Assembly (NCBI RefSeq): GCF_013393325.1 | Contig: NZ_QJRC01000080.1 | Coordinates: 62,001 to 126,000 of the forward strand | Direction: 5' to 3' | DNA from: Pseudomonas hunanensis | GTDB taxonomy: Bacteria; Pseudomonadota; Gammaproteobacteria; Pseudomonadales; Pseudomonadaceae | DNA: 64,000 bases | Shown: in pieces, positions 29,282-37,704 of the stretch | Layout of the letters: every line of letters begins with the position of its first letter | Position numbering within the stretch: the stretch's first letter is position 1 | Position numbers and translations under genes: made by a program | Notes under the pieces: model-generated | Databases searched by the model: none | What the model saw: only the letters and a program-made list of their open reading frames with translations | What the model was told of the DNA's origin: nothing

Positions 29282-30841
29282 TCAGCCCAAAAACAGCGTG
29301 TAAGCCGGGTTATCCGTCTCATCCCAATACCGATACCCCATCTCATCCAGCGCCAACGGCAACCCCGCCAGCTCATCCACCGGCACTTCCAAAGCCGCAA
29401 ACACGCGCGCCTCCGCTGCCCCATGGTTACGGTAATGGAACAAGCTGATGTTCCAACGCTTGCCCAACCGCTCCAAAAAGCCCAGCAACGCCCCAGGCCG
29501 CTCGGGGAACTCGAAACGCAGTACCCGCTCATCCGCGCCCGGTGCTGCATGCCCGCCCACGGTATGGCGCACATGCAGCTTGGCCAGCTCGTTGTCGGTC
29601 AAATCCAGCACGTTGTAACCCTGCTCGCGCAAGTTGGCCAGCAACTGCTCGCGCGGGTCGTGCACAGGGTGGGTTTGCACACCCACGAACAGGCGCGCTT
29701 CCTTGCCGGGGTAGTAGCGGTAGTTGAATTCGGTGATTTGCCGCTTGCCCAGCGCCTGGCAGAAGGCGCGGAAGCTGCCCGGTTGCTCCGGGATGGTGAC
29801 GGCGATGATCGCCTCGCGCTGCTCGCCCAGTTCAGCCCGCTCGGCCACATGGCGCAAACGATCGAAGTTGACATTGGCCCCGGAGTCGATTGCTACCAGG
29901 GTCTGCCCCTGCACGCCTTCGCGCGCCACGTACTTCTTGATCCCGGCCACGGCCAGGGCCCCGGAAGGCTCGGTGATCGAGCGGGTGTCATCGTAGATGT
30001 CCTTGATTGCCGCGCACAGTTCGTCGCTGCTTACCGTTACCACCTCATCGACGAAGTGCCGGCACAGTTCGAAGCAATGGGCACCGATCTGCGCCACCGC
30101 CACGCCATCGGCGAAGGTGCCGACCTGCGGCAAGATCACCCGCTCGCCAGCTGCCATGGCAGCCTGCAGACAGTTGGAGTCTTCCGGCTCCACGCCGATC
30201 ACCTTCACCTCTGGGCGCAGGTACTTCACATACGCGGCGATACCGGCGATCAAGCCGCCTCCGCCTACCGGTACAAAGATGGCGTCCAGGGCACCTGGGC
30301 GCTGGCGGAGGATTTCCATGGCCACGGTGCCCTGCCCGGCAATCACGTCCGGGTCATCGAACGGTGGTACGAAGGTGGCGCCTTCGCTGTCGGCCAGTTT
30401 CAATGCGTGGGCCAGGGCATGGGGGAAGCTCTCGCCGTGCAGCACCACATGCCCGCCGCGCGACCGCACCCCTTCCACTTTCAACGACGGGGTGGTGGTC
30501 GGCATGACGATGGTGGCCTTCATGCCCAGGTGCGATGCCGCCAGGGCCACACCCTGGGCGTGGTTGCCCGCCGAAGCGGTGATCACCCCGCACTCGCGCT
30601 GCGTGGGGGTAAGACGCGACAGGCGAGTGTAGGCCCCACGAATCTTGAACGAGAACGTAGGCTGCAGGTCTTCGCGCTTGAGCAGTACTTGGTTACCCAG
30701 GCTGGCGGACAAGGCAGGCGCGGCCTGCAGGGGCGTTTCGATGGCCAGGTCGTACACCGGCGCGGCAAGAATGCGCCGCACCTGCTCCGACAGCAGTTGC
30801 TGGGGGGTGACGGTGGTACGAAGGACACTGAAGCTGGTCAT
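29282..30841 (-). CDS. ilvA: Threonine ammonia-lyase, biosynthetic
   Basis: 519 residues. Deaminates threonine to 2-oxobutanoate, the first step of isoleucine synthesis; PLP enzyme. The catalytic Lys66 is in TFSFKIRGAY and the phosphate-binding GGGGLIAG starts at 193. The C-terminal half contains two ACT-like regulatory domains (AVTIPEQPGSFRAF and FEFPERPGALLGF) that bind isoleucine and valine. The gene is preceded by an attenuation leader (leader peptide 30926-30988, terminator 30886-30910). Its 3' tail is duplicated at 27656-27905 beyond an RHS orphan. Confidence 0.97.
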   Translation of the reverse strand: MTSFSVLRTTVTPQQLLSEQVRRILAAPVYDLAIETPLQAAPALSASLGNQVLLKREDLQPTFSFKIRGAYTRLSRLTPTQRECGVITASAGNHAQGVALAASHLGMKATIVMPTTTPSLKVEGVRSRGGHVVLHGESFPHALAHALKLADSEGATFVPPFDDPDVIAGQGTVAMEILRQRPGALDAIFVPVGGGGLIAGIAAYVKYLRPEVKVIGVEPEDSNCLQAAMAAGERVILPQVGTFADGVAVAQIGAHCFELCRHFVDEVVTVSSDELCAAIKDIYDDTRSITEPSGALAVAGIKKYVAREGVQGQTLVAIDSGANVNFDRLRHVAERAELGEQREAIIAVTIPEQPGSFRAFCQALGKRQITEFNYRYYPGKEARLFVGVQTHPVHDPREQLLANLREQGYNVLDLTDNELAKLHVRHTVGGHAAPGADERVLRFEFPERPGALLGFLERLGKRWNISLFHYRNHGAAEARVFAALEVPVDELAGLPLALDEMGYRYWDETDNPAYTLFLG

Positions 30842-30885
30842 CGATGACTCCTTGGCTGTTTTCGCATTGCCCAGGAGTCAGAGAG

Positions 30886-30910
30886 AAAAAACCCGCCTCC
30901 AGGGCGGGTT
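30886..30910 (-). terminator. Attenuator of ilvA
   Basis: On the minus strand AACCCGCC-CTGGA-GGCGGGTT followed by a U-tract forms a perfect intrinsic terminator 45 bp upstream of ilvA. The same CCCGCC (30903-30908 on the plus strand) can instead pair with the GGCGGG at 30930-30935 to form an antiterminator. Confidence 0.85.
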
Positions 30911-30925
30911 CGGTGCACGTATGCG

Positions 30926-30988
30926 CTAGCCCGCCAAGCTGATAATGGCGGTAATAATAATGGCGTTCACGTACGGGAATGTGTTCAT
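30926..30988 (-). CDS. Ile-rich leader peptide of ilvA (attenuation)
   Basis: A 20-residue ORF, MNTFPYVNAIIITAIISLAG, with five isoleucine codons and two threonines, ending at TAG 84 bp before ilvA. A short hairpin (CCGCC at 30947-30951 with GGCGG at 30931-30935) overlaps the Ile codons, and downstream segments can form antiterminator or attenuator. Low Ile-tRNA would stall the ribosome on the Ile run and free GGCGGG to pair with CCCGCC, allowing ilvA transcription. The ribosome site is poor. It is too small for standard gene finders. Confidence 0.85.
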   Translation of the reverse strand: MNTFPYVNAIIITAIISLAG

Positions 30989-31022
30989 GGGGTAGGAACT
31001 TAGCCTGCCGCCCGGCCGCAAG

Positions 31023-31454
31023 TCAACACTTGGCTTGCTGCGCCGAAAGCGGCACATCGAACACCTTGTCGAAGCCCCACTGGAAGACGAAGGCGTAAAC
31101 GAAGAAGAACACGAACAACGCCAGGTTGGTCAGCAGTGCCGCCCACAGGCTCACGTCCAGCCAGTACGCCACCAACGGCAGCAGAATCACCACCAACCCG
31201 CCCTCGAAGCCCAGCGCATGCAACAGGCGCCGCAAGAAAGTGCGCTCCCGCTTGTGCTGGCGCGCTTCCCAACGCTCGAACACCCAGTTGTAGCCCATGT
31301 TCCAGCTCATCGCGATGCCCGACATCAGCACCGACAACACGGTCGACTGCGCCATCCCGGCACCGAACGCCAGTTCCAGCGCGGGCGCCACGCAGGCGAC
31401 GGCGATGGCCTCATAGAGAATGGCCTGGACGATCTTGCGGGCCTTGCCTTGCAT
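31023..31454 (-). CDS. PACE-family multidrug efflux transporter
   Basis: 143 residues from the ATG at 31454 (GGGAG 7 bp upstream). Four transmembrane helices in two tandem bacterial-transmembrane-pair repeats. The conserved acidic residue Glu15 (ILYEAIAV) is at the position of AceI Glu15, needed for proton-coupled biocide export. The second repeat (FVYAFVFQWGFDKVFD) carries the conserved YxxxFxWxYDxxF-like signature. Divergent from nfrB. Confidence 0.85.
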   Translation of the reverse strand: MQGKARKIVQAILYEAIAVACVAPALELAFGAGMAQSTVLSVLMSGIAMSWNMGYNWVFERWEARQHKRERTFLRRLLHALGFEGGLVVILLPLVAYWLDVSLWAALLTNLALFVFFFVYAFVFQWGFDKVFDVPLSAQQAKC

Positions 31455-31485
31455 GTTCAACTCCCTGAATAAACGACCTGTTAAA

Positions 31486-31498
31486 CTACAAGATGTAG
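31486..31498. repeat. Short dyad between the PACE and nfrB genes
   Basis: CTACA-AGA-TGTAG lies in the 193-bp divergent region, 30-45 bp upstream of the PACE start. Symmetry and position are compatible with an operator, but the recogniser is unknown. Confidence 0.3.
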
Positions 31499-31647
31499 CC
31501 TGTAAGAAAAAGCCCGAAATTTGGACAACATCGCGTTCGGCTGCTTGTATCTATCCCGTACAAACAGTGACATCTCGTACAACTTCGTCGAAGGAACCGA
31601 GCGAGGATAATGACGATGGCCCCCTCTACCCTTTCGGTGGCTGCCAC

Positions 31648-33822
31648 ATGAGTTTGGCATTCATCGATTTTCTCACCTATGTGCTGTTCGGCCTGAAAAT
31701 TCTGGCAATCACCCTTGCCTCGCTGATGTTCCTGTTGGGCCTGGACGACCTTTTCATCGACCTGTGCTATTGGGGGCGAAAGCTGATCCGGCGTTTTCGC
31801 ATTTACGACAAGTTCGAAAAAGCCGATGAAAAGCGCTTGTTCGAGGTGCCGGAAAAACCCCTGGCCATCATGGTCCCGGCCTGGAACGAAGTAGGCGTGG
31901 TCGGTGAGATGGCGCGCCTGGCAGCCTCGACGATCGACTACGAGAATTACCAGATTTTCGTCGGCACCTACCCCAACGACCCGCAAACCCAGGCCGACGT
32001 CGACGCGGTGTGCCTGCACTACCCCAACGTGCACAAGGTGGTCTGCGCGCGCCCTGGCCCCACCAGCAAGGCCGACTGCCTGAACAACATCATCGACGCG
32101 TTGCTGCGCTTCCAGCAGGACGCGGGCATCGAGTTTGCCGGCTTCATCCTGCATGACGCCGAAGACGTGATCTCGCCCATGGAGTTGCGCCTGTTCAACT
32201 ACCTGCTGCCAAGCAAGGACATGATCCAGATCCCGGTGTACCCCTACGCACCGGAATGGAAGGGCTTTACTGCCGGCCACTATGTCGACGAGTTCGCCGA
32301 AAACCACGGCAAGGACGTGATCGTGCGTGAAGCGCTGACGGGCCAGGTGCCCAGCGCCGGCGTCGGCACCTGCTTCAGCCGCCGCGCCATCAGCGCGCTG
32401 CTCGAGGACGGTGACGGCATCGCCTTCGACGTACAGAGCCTGACCGAAGACTACGACATCGGTTTTCGCCTGAAGCAAAAAGGCATGAAGTGCATTTTCG
32501 CCCGCTATTCCATCACCGACCCGGCACTGACCCTGAAGCAGGACTGGCGCCCGGGCATGAGCCGCGAGTTCTCCCAGGTAATCTGCGTACGCGAGCACTT
32601 CCCACGTGACTGGCAGCATGCCATCCGGCAGAAGTCGCGCTGGATTGTCGGCATCGTGTTCCAGGGCACCAGCAACCTCGGGTGGAGCCGCAAAGGCGCA
32701 CTCAACTATTTCCTCTGGCGTGACCGCCGTGGGCTGTTCGCCTACCTGCTGAGCTTTCTGGTCAACCTGTTGCTGCTGGTATTGCTGGCCATGTGGCTGG
32801 TCACGGTGGTCGCGCCGAATTCGTGGCGTTTCATGTCGATCCTAAGCGACAGCTGGCTGCTGTCGACCCTGCTGTGGCTGAACGGCCTGATGCTGTTCAA
32901 CCGGCTGTTCCAGCGCGCCTGGTTCGTCACCCGCTTCTATGGCATCGGCGAAGGCCTGCTGTCGGCACCGCGGATGATGTGGAGCAACTTCGTCAATTTT
33001 TTCGCCAACCTGCGCGCCCTGCGCCAGGTCATGGAAATGGGCGATTCGCGGCGCGTGGCCTGGGACAAGACCACCCACGAGTTCCCCGCTATCGCCGCAC
33101 CTGCCCGCATACCACTGGGCCAGCGCCTGGTGGCCAAGGGCCTGATCAGCGACGAACAGCTGCAGCAGGCCATCACCAGCCCGGTTCGCCGGCGCCTGGG
33201 CCGCGAACTGCTACTGCGCGGCTGGTTGAACAGCGAGCAGTTGGTGGCCACCCTGGCCGAACAGTTGGACTTGCCCTGGGCACCGCTGAACCCGTTCAAG
33301 CTCGACCCGCAGTTGATCGCCAAACTGCCGCGCAAGCTGGCCACGCATTATGGCGTGCTGCCGGTGGATGAAGACGGCGACACGCTGATCCTGGCCAGCG
33401 AAAGCCCGGTCAGCCAGGTGTCGCTGGGGGTTATCAGCCGCCAGCTGAAACGCCCGGTCAAGGCCCGCCTGGCACCCCAGGGCCGGGTTACGCTGGGCCT
33501 GCGCTACCACTACCCAAGCCCCTGGCAGAAGCCAGAAACCCGCGACATGCTGGCCGTCCTTGAACGCCACCAGGACAACGAAGCGCTGCTGGAGCGGGTC
33601 AGCCATCACCAGGTCATGCTCGGCGCACTGCTGCAGGTGCGGGGCATGGTCCCGGTCACCCTGTTCAACCAGGCGCTGATCGACTTCGACCCTGAACACC
33701 AGAGCCTGGGCGAGCACCTGATCGCCCGAGGCATCATCACCGAACAGGTGCTGGAGCAGGCCCTGATCGAACAGGCCAGCGAACAGCAGGCCGCCTTTGA
33801 CCTGACCCGGGAGGTGGCATGA
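31648..33822 (+). CDS. nfrB: NfrB-like GT2 glycosyltransferase with MshEN c-di-GMP domain
   Basis: 724 residues from the ATG at 31648; the earlier frame start lies inside the divergent promoter region. Two helices near the N-terminus (~9-36) are followed by a GT2 catalytic core with FILHDAEDVISP, TEDYDIGFRL and QKSRW (the QxxRW of processive synthases). Transmembrane helices follow at ~365-440. The C-terminal third (~490-700) is an MshEN-type c-di-GMP-binding region with LGQRLVAKGLISDEQLQQA and LGEHLIARGIITEQVLEQAL. It corresponds to E. coli NfrB, the inner-membrane synthase of the N4-receptor exopolysaccharide. It overlaps nfrA by 4 bp. Confidence 0.92.
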   Translation: MSLAFIDFLTYVLFGLKILAITLASLMFLLGLDDLFIDLCYWGRKLIRRFRIYDKFEKADEKRLFEVPEKPLAIMVPAWNEVGVVGEMARLAASTIDYENYQIFVGTYPNDPQTQADVDAVCLHYPNVHKVVCARPGPTSKADCLNNIIDALLRFQQDAGIEFAGFILHDAEDVISPMELRLFNYLLPSKDMIQIPVYPYAPEWKGFTAGHYVDEFAENHGKDVIVREALTGQVPSAGVGTCFSRRAISALLEDGDGIAFDVQSLTEDYDIGFRLKQKGMKCIFARYSITDPALTLKQDWRPGMSREFSQVICVREHFPRDWQHAIRQKSRWIVGIVFQGTSNLGWSRKGALNYFLWRDRRGLFAYLLSFLVNLLLLVLLAMWLVTVVAPNSWRFMSILSDSWLLSTLLWLNGLMLFNRLFQRAWFVTRFYGIGEGLLSAPRMMWSNFVNFFANLRALRQVMEMGDSRRVAWDKTTHEFPAIAAPARIPLGQRLVAKGLISDEQLQQAITSPVRRRLGRELLLRGWLNSEQLVATLAEQLDLPWAPLNPFKLDPQLIAKLPRKLATHYGVLPVDEDGDTLILASESPVSQVSLGVISRQLKRPVKARLAPQGRVTLGLRYHYPSPWQKPETRDMLAVLERHQDNEALLERVSHHQVMLGALLQVRGMVPVTLFNQALIDFDPEHQSLGEHLIARGIITEQVLEQALIEQASEQQAAFDLTREVA

Positions 33823-36800
33823 AGCCGCGCTTTTCCCTGACTTTCACTGGACTGTTGCTGTTCTGCGCTGCCCTGCCCGCCGCTGCTTCGGCGCCGATGA
33901 CCGACTTTCAGCGGTTCACCAGCTTTCCGTTCATGGACCGCAGCTACCGCGAGGCCAAGAAAGACAATTGGGCGGAAGTCGAGCGCCTGACTCGCCACGT
34001 GCTGGGGCGGGTGCCGAACAACGACGAGGCGCGTGCCCTGCTGGTCGAGGCCCTGGCCCACCAACGCCGTTACAAAGAGGCCCAGGCGCAGGCCGAGCAG
34101 CTGGGCGACAGCCCCGAGTATGCCGACGCCCTGCTGGCGCTACGCTTGACCTGGATCGAACAGGACCCACCGGCGGCCAGCCAGGTGGAACAATGGCTGG
34201 CCGCCAGCGACGGCAACCAGCGGGTGCGCCTGTGGCAGGCCTACAGCCTGAGCCTGGCCAAGTTTGGTGGCGCGGCCAAGGCGCTGGACTGGCTCAACCA
34301 GCTACCGCCCGGCAACGACGGCCAGGTACTGCGCCTGGCTCGGGCCAACTTCGCCGAGCAACTGCGCAACTGGAAAGAAACCATCGAACAGCTGCAGCCG
34401 CTGGCCGACAAAGGCCAGTTGCCCGCCGAAGACTGGCAACGCCTGGCCAATGCCTATATCCAGAAAGTCGACGAAAAAGGCCTGAATGCGCTGTTACCCA
34501 GCGCGCCATCCGCCACAGCGGCCAACCAGGCGCGCCTGGCCATGGCCAACCGCGCCATTGCCGTTGGCCACCACCAGCAAGCCCAACGCTGGCTGCAGTC
34601 GCTACCGCCCGAGCAACTGCAGCACCCCGAACAGCGCCAGCAACTTTGGCAGTTGGCCCGCGAAGGCGACGACGCTGCACTGGTGCAGCGCCTGAGCAAC
34701 GACCTGCAACGCCCTTGCCTGGAAACGGTCGACTGGTTGTCACACCAAGACCCGGATCTGGCCCGTGAACAGTTCAAAGGCTGCACCGCCAGTACCGACC
34801 CGCGGGCCTACGCGGTGCTCAAGCAACGCCTGTACGGCGACCCACCACAACCTGCGCAGCCGCGCACCGCTGCCGAATGGGAGAAACGCTACCGGCAGAG
34901 CGGCGACCTCGCCGCGCTGGAGCAAGCCACCTTCCTGCTGACCGAACAGGGCCACGGTGATCGCGCCCGGCAACTGCTGGAGCAGGCCTACGACCGTCGC
35001 CAGGGCCGCCTCACCCCCTCGCTGCTGCAGCGCCTGGGCAACCTGTATGCCCGCAACGACGGCCCGCTGGACAGCCGACGCATGCTCAGCCTGATCCCCC
35101 GGGTCGACGCCAATACCCGCGCCCAGTTGCTTGGCCGGCTGGCCGAGGCCGGCCTGTGCGATGCCGTGCGCCAGGCAGTGCCGGCTACCCCGGGCGAGCC
35201 CGGCCAGTACCGCGCCCTTGGGCGTTGCGCCATGCCCGACCAGCCGGGCGAGGCGGTGGTCTACTACCAGGCCGCCGAACGCCTGGGCGACAATGGCAAC
35301 CGCTTGCCACTGGCCTACGCACTTGAAGCGGCCGGCGACTCCGAAGCCGCCCTGCCCATCTGGCGCAGCCTGCCGGACAGCGCCTGGACCGACAACGCCC
35401 GCCTCACCGCAGCCCGTGGCGCGCTGAATGCAGGCGACGCGGATGCCGCCCGCCGCTACTGGGACGCCGCCGCACACCGCAGCGCCGATGACTGGGCGCT
35501 GGGCGCCGCCATCGCCCAGCGCCAAGGCGACCCGCAGACCGCGCTGGGCTTTCAGCGCCAGGCTCTGGCGCACAACCCGCGCGCCGATCACTACTACGCC
35601 GCATCCAGTACTGCGCAACTGGCTGGCGACAGCGCGCAAAGCACCGCCTGGCTGGCCGAAGCCGTGCGCATGGCCCCCGATCAGCCGCGCTATCGAGCCG
35701 ACTACGGCATGCGCCTGGCCGGTTCGACAGACAAGGCACAGCGCATACAATCGATTCCCTACCTCGAGCGCGCCACCCACGATTTCCCCGAAGACTACCG
35801 CCTGGGCGAAACACTGGCCTTGCGCTACGACGAGCACGAAGACAGCGCTGCGGCACGCCACGAACTGCGGCGTATCCTCGACGTGGAGCAGAACCTGGTC
35901 GACGCTGATGACGAATACGGCAGCCTCGAAGCCCGCAAGTACCGCCAGCGCCGCGCCCACGAGAGCCTGTCACGTCGTGACACCATTACCCTGGCCAGCA
36001 CCTGGTCGCCCGCCGGCACCTCGACCAACGACAAGTTCCTCGACAATGGCCAGCGCAGCGGCAGCTCGCGCCGGGCACAATCGCAGAACGTACAACTGGC
36101 CATGTGGGACCACGCCCTGGGCGAAGAACCCAGCCGCAACGGCAGCACCCTGTCGGTGTATGGCCGGGTATTGTTCGGCGGCCAGAGCCGCACCGACTAT
36201 GCACAAAGCATGGGTACCGGCGTCGGCCTGCGCTACAAGCCGCTCGGCCAGGCCAACCTCAACCTGTATGCCGAGCTTTACCACCAGCGGCAGATCGACG
36301 AAGCGCACTACCGCGGCCTTAGCCTTGGCCAATTGCTGAGCCCGGCCAAGGTCGGCGGCAACTGGGGCGACTTGCGTCACCACGCCGAATCGAGCAACGA
36401 CTTGCTGCTGCGCGCCACCGCCTCGTTCCTTGACCAGGGTGACTGGCGCAACGACTGGCGTGTCGATGAGGACGATTGGAACGAGCGTTTCCTCTACCTC
36501 GACGCCGCCTGGTGGACCCGTGCCGGCGACCACGCCTGGCTGTCACGCTTCCAGCAGGGCCACGCCTGGAAACTGCCGGGCAGCTCGCCGCAAACCCTCA
36601 TGCCTTACGGTTTTGTCGAATTTTCCAGCCAGGACCCAAGCAACGACTGGCGCCAGGATGCCCGCGCCGGGGTCGGCGTGCGCTGGCAATGGTGGTTCGA
36701 CGACGACCGCTACAACGCCTACCGCGGCTCGCTGAAAGTGCGTGCCGAATACCAGCAATCGCTGGGCGGCAACCTCTACGAGCGCGCCAACGGTGTGCTG

Positions 36801-36824
36801 GTCGGTGCGGAGATGACTTTCTGA
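33819..36824 (+). CDS. nfrA: NfrA-like outer-membrane exopolysaccharide export protein (phage N4 adsorption protein A)
   Basis: 1001 residues. Signal peptide MKPRFSLTFTGLLLFCAALP ending AAASA. A long periplasmic TPR solenoid (~30-720) is followed by a C-terminal beta-barrel (~770-1001) with aromatic strand ends and terminal VGAEMTF, as in NFRA_C proteins. It acts as the outer-membrane pore for the NfrB glycan and, in E. coli, as the phage N4 receptor. ATG overlaps nfrB (ATGA), and its TGA overlaps the start of the next gene (TGATG), so the three are one operon. Confidence 0.9.
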   Translation: MKPRFSLTFTGLLLFCAALPAAASAPMTDFQRFTSFPFMDRSYREAKKDNWAEVERLTRHVLGRVPNNDEARALLVEALAHQRRYKEAQAQAEQLGDSPEYADALLALRLTWIEQDPPAASQVEQWLAASDGNQRVRLWQAYSLSLAKFGGAAKALDWLNQLPPGNDGQVLRLARANFAEQLRNWKETIEQLQPLADKGQLPAEDWQRLANAYIQKVDEKGLNALLPSAPSATAANQARLAMANRAIAVGHHQQAQRWLQSLPPEQLQHPEQRQQLWQLAREGDDAALVQRLSNDLQRPCLETVDWLSHQDPDLAREQFKGCTASTDPRAYAVLKQRLYGDPPQPAQPRTAAEWEKRYRQSGDLAALEQATFLLTEQGHGDRARQLLEQAYDRRQGRLTPSLLQRLGNLYARNDGPLDSRRMLSLIPRVDANTRAQLLGRLAEAGLCDAVRQAVPATPGEPGQYRALGRCAMPDQPGEAVVYYQAAERLGDNGNRLPLAYALEAAGDSEAALPIWRSLPDSAWTDNARLTAARGALNAGDADAARRYWDAAAHRSADDWALGAAIAQRQGDPQTALGFQRQALAHNPRADHYYAASSTAQLAGDSAQSTAWLAEAVRMAPDQPRYRADYGMRLAGSTDKAQRIQSIPYLERATHDFPEDYRLGETLALRYDEHEDSAAARHELRRILDVEQNLVDADDEYGSLEARKYRQRRAHESLSRRDTITLASTWSPAGTSTNDKFLDNGQRSGSSRRAQSQNVQLAMWDHALGEEPSRNGSTLSVYGRVLFGGQSRTDYAQSMGTGVGLRYKPLGQANLNLYAELYHQRQIDEAHYRGLSLGQLLSPAKVGGNWGDLRHHAESSNDLLLRATASFLDQGDWRNDWRVDEDDWNERFLYLDAAWWTRAGDHAWLSRFQQGHAWKLPGSSPQTLMPYGFVEFSSQDPSNDWRQDARAGVGVRWQWWFDDDRYNAYRGSLKVRAEYQQSLGGNLYERANGVLVGAEMTF

Positions 36825-37663
36825 TGCGTACGATCATCGCCTATTGCCTGCTGGTCCTGTGCCTACAGGCCTCCGCCGACCAGCGCCTGTTCTACCAACC
36901 GCTGAACCGTGATGCCAGCGTCACCCCCGCCCAATGGCAGCAACTGTGGCATGCCACCGCTGCCCAAGGTGGCAACACCCTGATCGTGCAATGGAGCGCC
37001 TATGGCGACAGCGATTTCGGTGGCGCCCAGGGCTGGCTGGCCAACAGCCTGCGCACGGCGCGTGCCGAGGGCCTGCAGCTGGTTATGGGGCTGTACATGG
37101 ACCCGGCCTATTACCAGCGCCTCGAGCAACTGGATGGCGAGGGCCTGAACAGCTACTGGAAGGCGCAATTGGGCCGTTCGCTCAGCCAGTACCAACACCT
37201 TCGTCAGGTGTGGCAGTTGCCGGTGGATGGCTGGTACCTGCCCATGGAACTGGACGACCAGCATTTTCGTGATGCCGAACGACGCGATGCGCTCTACAGC
37301 CAACTGCAGGCGTTCAACCGCCAGCTGGACAAACCGTTGCACATCAGTGCATTCAGTGCTGGCAAGCTGTCGCCGCGCGTCCATGCCAGCTGGCTGGATC
37401 AACTGGTCGGGTCGGGCTTGACCGTGTGGTGGCAGGATGGCGCCGGTACAGGGCGTTTGCCGCCGTTGGTGCGCCAGAGCTACGAGCAGGCCTTGCCATG
37501 CCGGGTAGGCGTGGTGCGCGAGGCGTTCCGCCAGGTGAGCGCGCCTGGGCAGCCATTCAGGGCCGAACCTGCCGAGCCCAAGCTGGGCAGCGGGTGCCAT
37601 GCCGAGGCGGTGTTTGCCTTGCGCTACCGGCCTTGGGCCACAGGTGTCTTGCCACAAAATTGA
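36824..37663 (+). CDS. DUF4434/YbcH-like periplasmic glycoside-hydrolase-fold protein
   Basis: 279 residues; ATG overlaps the nfrA stop. A short signal peptide (MRTIIAYCLLVLCLQASA) leads to a TIM-barrel-like domain with NTLIVQWSAYGD, LGLYMDPAYY and WYLPMELDDQHF, resembling DUF4434 proteins such as E. coli YbcH next to nfrAB. The acidic ELDD stretch could hold catalytic acids. A role in trimming or modifying the exported glycan is plausible, not shown. The frame extends upstream to 36476 only as antisense-free overlap with nfrA. Confidence 0.75.
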   Translation: MRTIIAYCLLVLCLQASADQRLFYQPLNRDASVTPAQWQQLWHATAAQGGNTLIVQWSAYGDSDFGGAQGWLANSLRTARAEGLQLVMGLYMDPAYYQRLEQLDGEGLNSYWKAQLGRSLSQYQHLRQVWQLPVDGWYLPMELDDQHFRDAERRDALYSQLQAFNRQLDKPLHISAFSAGKLSPRVHASWLDQLVGSGLTVWWQDGAGTGRLPPLVRQSYEQALPCRVGVVREAFRQVSAPGQPFRAEPAEPKLGSGCHAEAVFALRYRPWATGVLPQN

Positions 37664-37704
37664 GTCGTTTGGCCTGGCAAAGCAGTACTCCGAGGAGCCC
37701 ACCG

